In this document: positions 35,217-44,600 of the stretch, piece by piece
How the letters are laid out: each line of letters starts with the position of its first letter
How positions within the stretch are numbered: position 1 is the stretch's first letter
From: CAZMCH01 sp964564735
Lineage (GTDB): Bacteria > Poribacteria > DTPJ01
Length of the DNA stretch: 64,000 bases
Direction: 5' to 3'
Assembly: GCA_964564735.1 (NCBI GenBank)
Contig: CAZMCH010000001.1
Location: 1 to 64,000 of the forward strand
The notes under the pieces: generated by a model
Told to the model about the DNA's origin: nothing
The model's database searches: none
What the model saw: the letters and a program-made list of their open reading frames with translations, nothing else
Program-made: the position numbers and the translations under genes

Positions 35217-36269
35217 TTATTTCCCTTTCGGTGTTGCCTCGATTTGGGATGCCCTTTGTTCCAATGATTTGCTCTGATTGTCCATATTTCTAGCTTTTTC
35301 TTCAAGGTCACGTATTTCGATAGATAGTTTGCCTATACTCTTTTTTATTTCCTCTATTTTTCTTTTAATTTCCGCTTCATTAAACACAAATGCGATACTA
35401 GACGCTCCGCTTTCTAATCCTCCTGATTCTCGTTCTTCATTAGTGCGCTGGATTTCACGATACTTTTCTAACATCATCTCATTATTTTTTTGACTGATTT
35501 GCATATTCCTAATCTCTCGTTTTTTCTTTTCTGCCAATGAACGATATTGAATTGCAAGATTCTTTAATATCTTTGCACCAAGTCTTAGTTTTTCTGGATC
35601 ATCGGTCTGCAATAATAATGGCGTGGTTTTTATCTGACCGTAAGAATCGGATATGTATTTATCCCTAAGAGCAGAAACCCTTTGCGTCAGTTCCAAAATG
35701 GTGGAAATCTGTTCAGAGGCTTTATCTGCTGATGACTCGTTTTTGTTGATAATATCCATAAGAGCAACAACACGGACTTCTGCCCTGCCTATCAATCTAT
35801 CTGCAAGTGCAATAAATTCCTTTATAAGCGGGTCTCTTAATCTCTGTAATTCTATAATTTTTTCAGATATATATTGTGATTCTGCTAATAGCTTTTTTAG
35901 CTTTCTTTCATTGAATATGCCTGTAACTTTGTCCCATAGGCTTTTGGGACCTCTTAGATACTCTTTAAGTAAGGTTATTTCAGTAGTGATTTTTTCATGA
36001 TTTTCTTTTAATGATTGTAATTCAGTATCTATCGGGATGATTCTGGATTCTAAATTATTTAACTGACGATTTAGTTCCAAAATTTCATAATCAAGATTTT
36101 CTCGTCCGAGGGCAGGTGATATTTTTGATGTTTGTGATTGTGTTTGCTCTATGTTTATTAGGCAAATAAAAGTAGAAATGCTGATAAGAAAGACTAATAT
36201 CTTACTGAAAGAATTTGACCTTTCAATGCGGATAGTCTGATGCGAAGTTGTTCTTCGCTTTTTTGGCAT
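35217..36269 (-). CDS. Membrane-anchored coiled-coil protein of unknown function
   Basis: The product is 350 residues from the ATG at 36269, chosen because AGGGGTG lies just upstream; 21 further upstream in-frame residues look non-coding. A basic N-terminus (KKRRTTSH) precedes a single hydrophobic segment (about residues 24-40), then the rest is heptad-rich coiled coil (for example LNRQLNNLESRIIPIDTEL, LEEKARNMDNQSKSLEQ) broken by a short hinge (ERESGGLESGASS). This layout fits an inner-membrane-anchored periplasmic rod. It is encoded with the barrel protein, which suggests an envelope-spanning pair; that is an inference. I do not recognise the family. Confidence 0.65.
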   Translation of the reverse strand: MPKKRRTTSHQTIRIERSNSFSKILVFLISISTFICLINIEQTQSQTSKISPALGRENLDYEILELNRQLNNLESRIIPIDTELQSLKENHEKITTEITLLKEYLRGPKSLWDKVTGIFNERKLKKLLAESQYISEKIIELQRLRDPLIKEFIALADRLIGRAEVRVVALMDIINKNESSADKASEQISTILELTQRVSALRDKYISDSYGQIKTTPLLLQTDDPEKLRLGAKILKNLAIQYRSLAEKKKREIRNMQISQKNNEMMLEKYREIQRTNEERESGGLESGASSIAFVFNEAEIKRKIEEIKKSIGKLSIEIRDLEEKARNMDNQSKSLEQRASQIEATPKGK

Positions 36270-36451
36270 TTCCGCACCCCTAGACTTTGTTAGAAGGAAC
36301 TTATCGAGAGAGTTCCAAGTAGTTATTTGCAATTTTGTTTAATTTGGATTCGTATTTTTTGGAAAATATGATATTTACAATGTAGTTATATAATTGGGCA
36401 TTGAAATAGATTATTAAGATTTGACATAGAGACTATATTGAATAGTTTTAA

Positions 36452-38491
36452 TTACTTCTTTCCATAAAGATCACCATTAAACAGGTATTCATTCCAGAAT
36501 GTTTCGCCTTTTTCAATATGAACTTTATATTCTAAGGTTATTTGTTCACCGTTGTTTTTTGTGATTATTATGGATCCCTGTTGACGATCACCACGAACAG
36601 TCCAACGCCCCTGACTCTGATCTTGTCGTGCCGTTCCCCATCCACCCATATCATTGCCATATTGATTGCTGAAATTGCCTGAATAACTGGCTTCATAATT
36701 TTCACTAAAACTTCCATCTTTTGAGAGAGTTATTTGTGTAGATGTGTTCTTTGTATAATTGGTCCACGTGCCTGCAAAGTGCTGCATCAATTCAGATGAT
36801 ACATCTACCTTAAAGTATTGTATTGATTTTGCGATAGTTTCTGCTGGATTTATTAATTGAATACTGTATTTATCAGGCGTGGTAACTGCAATTATGATTG
36901 CACCACCACCATATTGAGATAAAGTTCCTATACCACGTGCTTTTACTTGTTGCCCATCTATTACACCATTATAATCACCATACAGTATATTATCACCCAT
37001 TGTTTTAAGTGTTCCTGTTAGCATAAGTTGTGTTTCATCTTCCTGCAAACCGTCTTGCATTTGTGATTGAAGTTCCTGAATGTTCTTTGATATGTGTGGC
37101 ATAACTAATATCATGCCTGCGATAGTATCATGCCCCAGTATGATCATACTTGTATTTCTCTGATATTTCCAACTTTCAGGAGGTGCAAATTTGAATCCCC
37201 AATTTGGATCACCAACTTCTCCTGCACCGATTTGTGAAGAAGATTCTGGCTGTATGCTTTCGCTTTTATTAATATCCATCTGAGCTTTACCAATTCCAAG
37301 AGATGTAAATATCTGCCTTATAACTTGATCACGAGATAATATAGTATTTTTCAATCCCATTCCCAATACTATAAGTGCCTTTTCATTAATAATATTAACA
37401 AAAGCACGAGCCATAACAACATCACCAGTTGGAGAAGTAACCTCCCAATCAAGCATCGTTCCATCTCCGCTATTGGTTTTGACAGGAGTTGGTTTTCCTG
37501 TAAGTTGCAGATTTGGTGATAATGACTGTAATTGTCCACTTAAATACTCAATTATTTGTGGATCATAAGGTTGCGAAATATTAGTGCCGATAATGTCTTC
37601 CATGATAACATAATACAATTCAACGACAACCCCTCCTGACATAGTAGGATTCGATGGAATAATCTGAATACTACCTTCTTCATCTTTTATATTCCAATCG
37701 TCAGGATACCAAAACGAAAAGCCATTGGAACTATTATATGTTTTGCCTTGTTTCTTTTGTGGTAAGGAAATAACTGATGGAATTTCGGAACTTGCAGTGG
37801 TTTGCGTTGTTATTGCGCTTTGACTCAGCAATTCAGCTTTTTTGCGATTATATTCTTCATCATTAAGTATACCTGCGCCATGAGCTGATTCAAGAGCCTG
37901 AAATTTTTGGCGAGTCACTTCATCAAGTTTTGTATTGATAGCTTTCTCTTCTATCATATATACAGTATTATCCTTTAGGGCAAGGTAACGAATAGCATCT
38001 GTTTGCTCTGGATTAGCTTTTATATCGATAATAAAATCATATTTTGCCATTTCTATACCGTCTATAACCACAAACCATTTACCCGCATTCCTAGCGGAGA
38101 ATGCAAGGTGGTTGCTGTCCGCAGTAAAAACAAGGCTTAATTTTGCTATCTCATCATAGCGTTCATCTCTTTCTTTGCCATCAAAAACAACAAAAAATCT
38201 ATTATTTTTTTTTGCAATATAGGCTATATGATTACTATCGGGACTAAAAACAGGATTTGACACGTCATCATATTCATTTCCTTTTTTGCCATCTATGACC
38301 ATTACTGACTTGTTATTTATGGTAGTTATATAAGCTGTATGTTTTTCATCTGGACTTATCCGAAAGCTGTCAATTGTCCATGCAAGATTATTCATTGTAA
38401 TAATCTGTTTTTCTAATGCTGTATATCCAGTATTTATAAAAATACATAAAAAAATAACAATAGCAAGAAAAATCATATTTATTCTAATCAT
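36452..38491 (-). CDS. Secreted protein with propeller-like repeats and a SHOCT-type segment
   Basis: The 679-residue product starts at 38491, where AGGAG precedes the ATG; 8 extra in-frame residues upstream lack support. A signal peptide (residues about 4-24) precedes TolB/WD40-like strands (about 35-175; FRISPDEKHTAYITTINN, FSPDSNHIAYIAKKNN, FTADSNHLAFSARN). A SHOCT-like segment follows (FQALESAHGAGILNDEEYNR). Then come two copies of a PsbP/DUF1795-like module (GFSFWYPDDWNIKDEEGS; GFKFAPPESWKYQRNTSM), and a C-terminal beta domain (AGTWTNYTKNTSTQITLSKD). It is third in the kinase-regulator operon and may be that system's sensor partner or output. Function unknown. Confidence 0.65.
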   Translation of the reverse strand: MIRINMIFLAIVIFLCIFINTGYTALEKQIITMNNLAWTIDSFRISPDEKHTAYITTINNKSVMVIDGKKGNEYDDVSNPVFSPDSNHIAYIAKKNNRFFVVFDGKERDERYDEIAKLSLVFTADSNHLAFSARNAGKWFVVIDGIEMAKYDFIIDIKANPEQTDAIRYLALKDNTVYMIEEKAINTKLDEVTRQKFQALESAHGAGILNDEEYNRKKAELLSQSAITTQTTASSEIPSVISLPQKKQGKTYNSSNGFSFWYPDDWNIKDEEGSIQIIPSNPTMSGGVVVELYYVIMEDIIGTNISQPYDPQIIEYLSGQLQSLSPNLQLTGKPTPVKTNSGDGTMLDWEVTSPTGDVVMARAFVNIINEKALIVLGMGLKNTILSRDQVIRQIFTSLGIGKAQMDINKSESIQPESSSQIGAGEVGDPNWGFKFAPPESWKYQRNTSMIILGHDTIAGMILVMPHISKNIQELQSQMQDGLQEDETQLMLTGTLKTMGDNILYGDYNGVIDGQQVKARGIGTLSQYGGGAIIIAVTTPDKYSIQLINPAETIAKSIQYFKVDVSSELMQHFAGTWTNYTKNTSTQITLSKDGSFSENYEASYSGNFSNQYGNDMGGWGTARQDQSQGRWTVRGDRQQGSIIITKNNGEQITLEYKVHIEKGETFWNEYLFNGDLYGKK

Positions 38492-38529
38492 TTTTTTACT
38501 CCTATTTTTTATCAAACTACAAATAGGAT

Positions 38530-39900
38530 TTAACTGTCTAGGCTGTCTTCTGGTGCGGAAATACCATGCTTTTCCATTTTATAGTTTAAGGTCGATCTTT
38601 TTATCCCAAGTATCAAAGCAGCCTTTGTGCGGACCCATTCGGCTTGTTGCAAGGCTTCGATAATTAGCTTCTTTTCGAGAGCCTCAACTTGCTCTAGTGT
38701 TCCAAATTTTGGAACATCTCTATTAAGCATCATCTCTGTTGGTAATGGCAGATGCTCAGGTAAAATTACAGGTCCATCTGCAAGCACAGTTGCTCTTTCA
38801 ATTGCATTTTCAAGTTCTCTGATATTTCCACGCCAATCATAACTTATCATAAGTTCCATTGCCTCAGGAGAAACGCTTTTTACTTTATTTGAAACCTTAC
38901 CAGCAAATTTTTTGACGAAATGCTCAACTAGATCGGGAATATCTTCTTTTCTATCTCTGAGAGGTGGTAAATAGATTGGCACGACATTAATTCGGTAGTA
39001 AAGGTCTTCTCTAAAAGTTCCTTTTTGAATGGCTTCCTCAAGATTTTTGTTAGTTGCTGCTATTATTCTAACATTTACATTAATTGGTTTTGATCCACCA
39101 ACTCTTTCAAATGTTCTCTCCTGAATAACCCTTAATAATTTTAATTGTGTAGAAAGACTGATCTCACCTATCTCATCAAGGAAAATTGTCCCTTCATTTG
39201 CAAGCTCAAACCTTCCCATTCTTCCGCGATATGCACCTGTATAAGCACCTTTTTCATGTCCAAATAGTTCGCTTTCTAGTAATCCTTCTGCATAAGCGGC
39301 ACATTCTGCTCTAATAAATGCTTTGTCTTTTCTTGAACTATTATTGTGTATTGCCTGTGCAATAAGGTCTTTTCCAGTTCCATTTTCGCCACGTATAAGA
39401 ACGGTGGAATCAGTTCTTGCTACTTTTTTAACAATATCAAGTATATCTTGAAGCCTTTTACTTTTTCCTATTATATCAGTGAAATCACCTTTAAGATGCA
39501 ACTCTTGCTTTAAGAATATGTTTTCTTCTAATAATTGTCTTTTTTGAAATGCTTTCTCTATTTTAGCCATTAGTGCTTCGGTGTTATAAGGTCTTTCTAT
39601 GTAATCTTCCGCACCTTCTTTCATGGCTTGGACTGCCTGATTGATAGTTCCAAAAGCTGTTATTAGAATAACAGGAATACTAGGATAATCCTTTTTTGCA
39701 ACTTTAAGAAGTTCCACACCACTATTGTGTTCTTTCATCCTAACATCAGTCAAAATGAGGTCAATAGAATTGTTTTTTAGACATTCAATAGCTTCATCTT
39801 CATCTTCGGCTTCAATAACATTATAACCATCTTTGCTTAGACGCTGTTGTAAAATTTTACGGGCGCTTGCTTTATCATCAACTACTAATATAGTACTCAA
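38530..39900 (-). CDS. NtrC-family sigma54-dependent response regulator
   Basis: The 456-residue regulator has a receiver domain (1-120; acidic pocket Asp8-Asp9, phospho-acceptor Asp52 in LILTDVRM), an AAA+ domain (Walker A GENGTGKD, sigma54-contact loop ESELFGHEKGAYTGAYRGR, Walker B GTIFLDEIGE, arginine-finger segment REDLYYRINVVPI) and a C-terminal Fis-type helix-turn-helix (KAALILGIKRSTLNYKMEKH). It should activate sigma54 promoters when phosphorylated by the kinase encoded 24 bases upstream. Two oddities are Arg103 in DYIERPY, where receivers have a conserved Lys, and GAYTGA in place of GAFTGA; the latter is usually tolerated. Confidence 0.93.
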   Translation of the reverse strand: MSTILVVDDKASARKILQQRLSKDGYNVIEAEDEDEAIECLKNNSIDLILTDVRMKEHNSGVELLKVAKKDYPSIPVILITAFGTINQAVQAMKEGAEDYIERPYNTEALMAKIEKAFQKRQLLEENIFLKQELHLKGDFTDIIGKSKRLQDILDIVKKVARTDSTVLIRGENGTGKDLIAQAIHNNSSRKDKAFIRAECAAYAEGLLESELFGHEKGAYTGAYRGRMGRFELANEGTIFLDEIGEISLSTQLKLLRVIQERTFERVGGSKPINVNVRIIAATNKNLEEAIQKGTFREDLYYRINVVPIYLPPLRDRKEDIPDLVEHFVKKFAGKVSNKVKSVSPEAMELMISYDWRGNIRELENAIERATVLADGPVILPEHLPLPTEMMLNRDVPKFGTLEQVEALEKKLIIEALQQAEWVRTKAALILGIKRSTLNYKMEKHGISAPEDSLDS

Positions 39901-39924
39901 TTTTAAAACCTCTTTTCTTGGCTT

Positions 39925-41439
39925 TTAATCTGCCAAAATCTCTCTTTGTGGAGGAAATGGAAGAAAAATTCTAACTGTTGTTCCTACTGATGGAATGCTT
40001 TCAAGCCTTATTTCTCCATTATGGGCAGATACAATCTTTTTACATATTGAAAGCCCTAGCCCAGTGCCATTAATCTTCTTTGTAAAAAATGGGTCGAAGG
40101 CTTTATCTATTTCATCGGAAGTCATACCGCAACCAGTATCTCTGATTATTATTTCTATCAATCTTGGTGATTTTATTATACTTCTTGGACTGCCATTTAT
40201 ATGGCTTGCACTGATAGTAAGTCTGCCATTATTTTCCATTGCTTGTATGGCATTTCTAATCAAATTAATAAAAAGGCTTCGGAGTTGTTCATAATCTCCC
40301 ATGACAATAGGAAGGTCTTTGTCAAATTTAAACTGAACTTCGATATCTTTGTCAATGGCTTCTTTTTCCATAGAAGCCATTGCAGATTCTAAAACTTCAG
40401 TTATATCGAGCTGGTTATAATCTATGGTCAAAGGTCTAGCAAAATGTATAAAGTCGGTTACTTTTAGGTTAAGAATGTTAATCTCTTCTTGTATATCATG
40501 TATATATTCTCTTCTTGGATCATCTTCGTCAAGTTCATCATCAAGAAGTTCTGTAAAACCTTTAATAGCGCTTATTGGACTGCGAACCTCATGAGCAACT
40601 GATGCAGATAATTCTGCGATCTGTCTTCCCTGAGAAGCAACCTCCTCGTATAGCTTTTTCAAATTCTTTGCCATCTGGTTAAATGTTCTTGCAAAAAAGC
40701 CGATTTCGTCCTTTGATTTAATTTTGACTTCGGTATCGAGATTACCTGCTGCAATCATTTGTGAAGCCTCTACCAAAGCCTTAATTGGATTAACCACTGT
40801 TTTTGCTATCAAAGTCCCAAGCAAAGCAGCAAACAAAGTAATTAGCAAAGCGATCCCCAAAAGAACAAATGCCACCCTATTTATTGTATCAAGGAATCTT
40901 GCTGATGCCTCAACACGTATAACTGCAACAGTCCTACCATCTTTTGACAAAACTGGTGCATAGGCTGATTTATGTGGGCGACCATCTTTTCCGGGAAACA
41001 TCAAAGATGCCTCTGATTTTCCACTCCAAGCAGTTTTTAGCTCTAATTGATCTGCTTTAAGGTTGATAAGTTCTTGACCAACTGCAAGTTTCCCTTTTGC
41101 ATCAACAATTACCCTGTTTTCAGGACCTATGAGTATTATATTATCGAGATCAGCCCTTCCGGTGCTAACAGAATATAATTTATCTTTTAATGTATTATAA
41201 TAAAAAAGACTCCCAGTTCCTGCGATCTCTGGTAACCAGTCGACCAGAACTTCCGCCCTTAACATTCCAGCGATCACTTCTGCATGATATATGAGGTTAT
41301 TTCCCATTTGCTTTTCGAGGGTTTTTCTTGTTACAAGATATGAAAATATTCCAAAGCTAGAAAGAGACATAAACACCAAAAGTCCCAATGCTAATGGAAA
41401 CTTAGTTTGGATCCCCCATCTATATTCTTTGTAGTTCAT
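39925..41439 (-). CDS. Sensor histidine kinase (HAMP, HisKA, HATPase)
   Basis: The 504-residue membrane kinase has one helix near residues 12-34, a periplasmic sensor domain (about 35-190, double-Cache-like; DNIILIGPENRVIVDAKGKL), a second helix (about 191-213), a HAMP domain (VVNPIKALVEASQMIAAGN), the dimerisation/phospho-acceptor H-box (SASVAHEVRSPISAIKG, His283), and an ATPase domain with N box NLIRNAIQAM, G1 DTGCGM and G2 GTGLGLSI. The response regulator follows after 24 bases. A perfect promoter lies 54 bases upstream. Confidence 0.94.
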   Translation of the reverse strand: MNYKEYRWGIQTKFPLALGLLVFMSLSSFGIFSYLVTRKTLEKQMGNNLIYHAEVIAGMLRAEVLVDWLPEIAGTGSLFYYNTLKDKLYSVSTGRADLDNIILIGPENRVIVDAKGKLAVGQELINLKADQLELKTAWSGKSEASLMFPGKDGRPHKSAYAPVLSKDGRTVAVIRVEASARFLDTINRVAFVLLGIALLITLFAALLGTLIAKTVVNPIKALVEASQMIAAGNLDTEVKIKSKDEIGFFARTFNQMAKNLKKLYEEVASQGRQIAELSASVAHEVRSPISAIKGFTELLDDELDEDDPRREYIHDIQEEINILNLKVTDFIHFARPLTIDYNQLDITEVLESAMASMEKEAIDKDIEVQFKFDKDLPIVMGDYEQLRSLFINLIRNAIQAMENNGRLTISASHINGSPRSIIKSPRLIEIIIRDTGCGMTSDEIDKAFDPFFTKKINGTGLGLSICKKIVSAHNGEIRLESIPSVGTTVRIFLPFPPQREILAD

Positions 41440-41492
41440 GTTTGCCTTTTTTCCTAAATATGATAATTATGCCATTATCTTTATTAAAAACT

Positions 41493-41521
41493 ATTATACA
41501 TTAGACAATATGGGCTGTCAA
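41493..41521 (-). promoter_or_regulatory. Consensus sigma70-type promoter for the kinase-regulator operon
   Basis: On the minus strand TTGACA (41516-41521) and TATAAT (41493-41498) are both perfect and are separated by exactly 17 bases. Transcription would start near 41486, about 47 bases before the kinase ATG. The remaining spacer to 41663 is AT-rich and shows no gene. Confidence 0.85.
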
Positions 41522-41663
41522 GTGAGCCAAAATTTAACGTATCTGTTTCAAATTGTTGGGGGATTCATTTTTCTTGAAATCTATCTTTTTTATCACAAGG
41601 AGGAAAATTACACAAATAATTATACATTCCAGAGTAGGAAAATTTTATAATTGGCTCTTTTTA

Positions 41664-44600
41664 TCATTTTATCAAAGCAATCTTCCCTTGTTTATGAATT
41701 TTTGTTTCAAAGATTTTTGCCTCTAGCACATAAATATAGACTCCGCTTGCAACTTTGTTCCCTGAGTTATTTCTACATTTCCATTGGAATATGCCTTGTG
41801 CTATATTGTTTTTCATAGTATCAAAGACCAATTCGCCATTGATTGTATATATTTTAAGAGTTACTTCCGCAGATTTTGTAAGCTTAAATTCAATATTAAC
41901 ATTGTTTCTCGCTGGATTTGGATAAGCTTTTATTTTGATAAACTGAAAAACTTCTCTTGTCTGAAAACTTGTAAACATTTCGGCTATATTCCCTGCACGG
42001 TCAGTAGCTATGATCTGCATTTTGTGGAATCCCCAATCCAATTCACTTGGATAATAAATAAGCTTCCCATTGGCAGAATCATATTCATAACTTACCTGTT
42101 TTCCGTCCACAATAACATCAATTTTGGCAACCCCTGAACCATTATCGATAATTGTCGCCTCAACCAAAAATCTATCTAAAGGCACTTCTGACGCATCAAT
42201 GGGTGAGATATTACTTATGATTGGCGGTTCTATATCAGCAAATAAAGCATAAGTTCCTACATTATCTACTTTTGAGGATACAAAGTTATCGGATAAATCT
42301 AGCCTGTCCAAAGCCTGCCACTTCATCTGTGAATCATCCCATCTAAACATAACAAGATTATTGGAATCCGTGCTTGATTTTGGCAAATTAAGTATGCCTT
42401 TTATCATTCCTTCTCCGGGTTCAGGTGTTGTAGATAAGATATATATCAAACCAACAGGCTTTAGTCTTCTAAACTCAAAGTCATTTTTATATATAGAAAG
42501 TATATCCGAATCCAATCCGTCTTGGCTTCTAAGTGTGACAGTTAATCTGCCATTTCGGATATTCACAGGATCAGATATGAAACCTGCGGAATTATCTGAC
42601 CCAATATTTATCTGTTCCCCCGAACGTATAACATCCCATGCCAAAAATCCACTAGCCTCTATTTTTGAGCCAAGATATGTTTTTGCCGAAAAGCTTATAT
42701 GAAAGTTTTTTTGCGAAGGGGCTATATTGAGAGATGCTTCGTAATGATCATCTTTTTTGGCAAGGTTAGATAATGTATAACCCATTCCAAAATTAGGAAC
42801 CACTGCTATTGAATTAATTTCATTCAAGGGTTTATTTACAGATACCACAATATTTATTTTATCTGACTTATCGCTAAGAAATGCAGATATAAACGCTTCT
42901 GGTGTGATAGTATCTATTGAAAAATTAAATGCAGATTCAGCGATATTTCCAGATGTATCTTCCAAGTAAATCTTAAAGCTATGTTTTCCATCTGATATTG
43001 GATATATTGGTTTATAGGCAAGATTGATTATAGGATATTGATCTATACTTATTATCTGCTCTGACTTGAGCAAACCTATATCAAGTTCATAATCTTTACT
43101 GTCTATCTCTTTGTCATCAAACCATAATCTTATACTGAATGGATCAATCCCAATATCATCAATAAGTTTTGCCGATATTTTCAGCGATCTTCCAGTATAG
43201 ACCGCATTATTATCTGGAAAAACATCAACAATTGCAGGGGCATTTGGATCAGATACGATCTCTTTATCTCTCTTAAATATCACCCTTCGCTGTATAGATG
43301 TATATTGCCCAAGTGAATCAGAGGCAACGACTGTGATAATATTATCCCCTTCTTTTAGTGAGATACGCTTTTGAAAATTGCCATTTCCATCAGTCCAGAC
43401 TCTTGATGAAAGCACATTAATTTCTGCTTTTTCCTCTACTTTTCCTTTAATTGTGATATAGGGAACATTGGTTACCTGAAAATCTATCGGAGATTCTATA
43501 TTTAGAATTGGCGGAACTGTATCCAATATGACTTTTCTTTCAATTGTAAATTCATTATTCTGATCCAAACCATTGCGAACATTTATATTGATTTTATTTA
43601 ATCCTTCTATTAGCTGGATTTTACGAGAAAAACTACCATCTTTGTCTAATTTTATTAAATCTCCATCAATAGTAACGGTTGCATAAGGTTCAGCACGACC
43701 TTTAAAATCAATTATCGAATTCTTCGTTTTAAGATTATCTTCAGGCTCATCAATAACAATAAAAGGCAAACGATTTGATATTATGACCCAAGCAGAATCT
43801 TCTATATATTCACCGTTAACTCCTCTAACTGTCAATATTAGTTTATATTGACCCTCAAGCTCGTTTGTATCCCATTTTCCCAAAAATCCATCATTGAAAA
43901 CTTGTGCGGTTGAATTTCCACCGATAGAATAGTATTTATTGGTTTCTGGATCAAAATATTGAACGGCGTAATAAGCAAAATTGATTCCATTGGCAATACC
44001 TTTTATATCCACATATCCAGAAAGCATATCTCCGCCTTTTGGAAAGGAAATATACCCATCTAGTTTTTTTAACGGATTGGACAGCGTTGTTGTATATAAT
44101 GCGCCATTTGATTCATAGACAATCATATCCATATATGGAGACCAACTTGGGTTATGTGCATCAACATTTGGCGAAGATAAAAATACTTGCTCTGATTGTG
44201 AAAGCCAATTAATCGCTTTGATTTCATAATGACCGCCATTTTCGTTTGTTGAAAACATTATCCACTTTTTGTCAGGGGACCAAACTGGCTCAATTTCATC
44301 ATAGATTGTGTCTATCAATGGCTTTGGATTATCGCCATCTGCTTCCATTTCATATATATCCCATGACCCCTTCCCATTAGATTGATATATTATCGTAGAA
44401 CCATCTGGCGACCATTTTGGATTTTTATCATCCCATCTGTTATTTGTCAACTTACGGGTTTGCGGTTGTTCTCCCGATAGGACTCTATTTATATTTGTGA
44501 TAATCCATATCTCGCTATCTCCATCGATATCTGTATCAAACGCTATTGCAGAGCCATCAGGCGACCATGATGGATTTGTATCAGAACCTTCACCAAAGGT

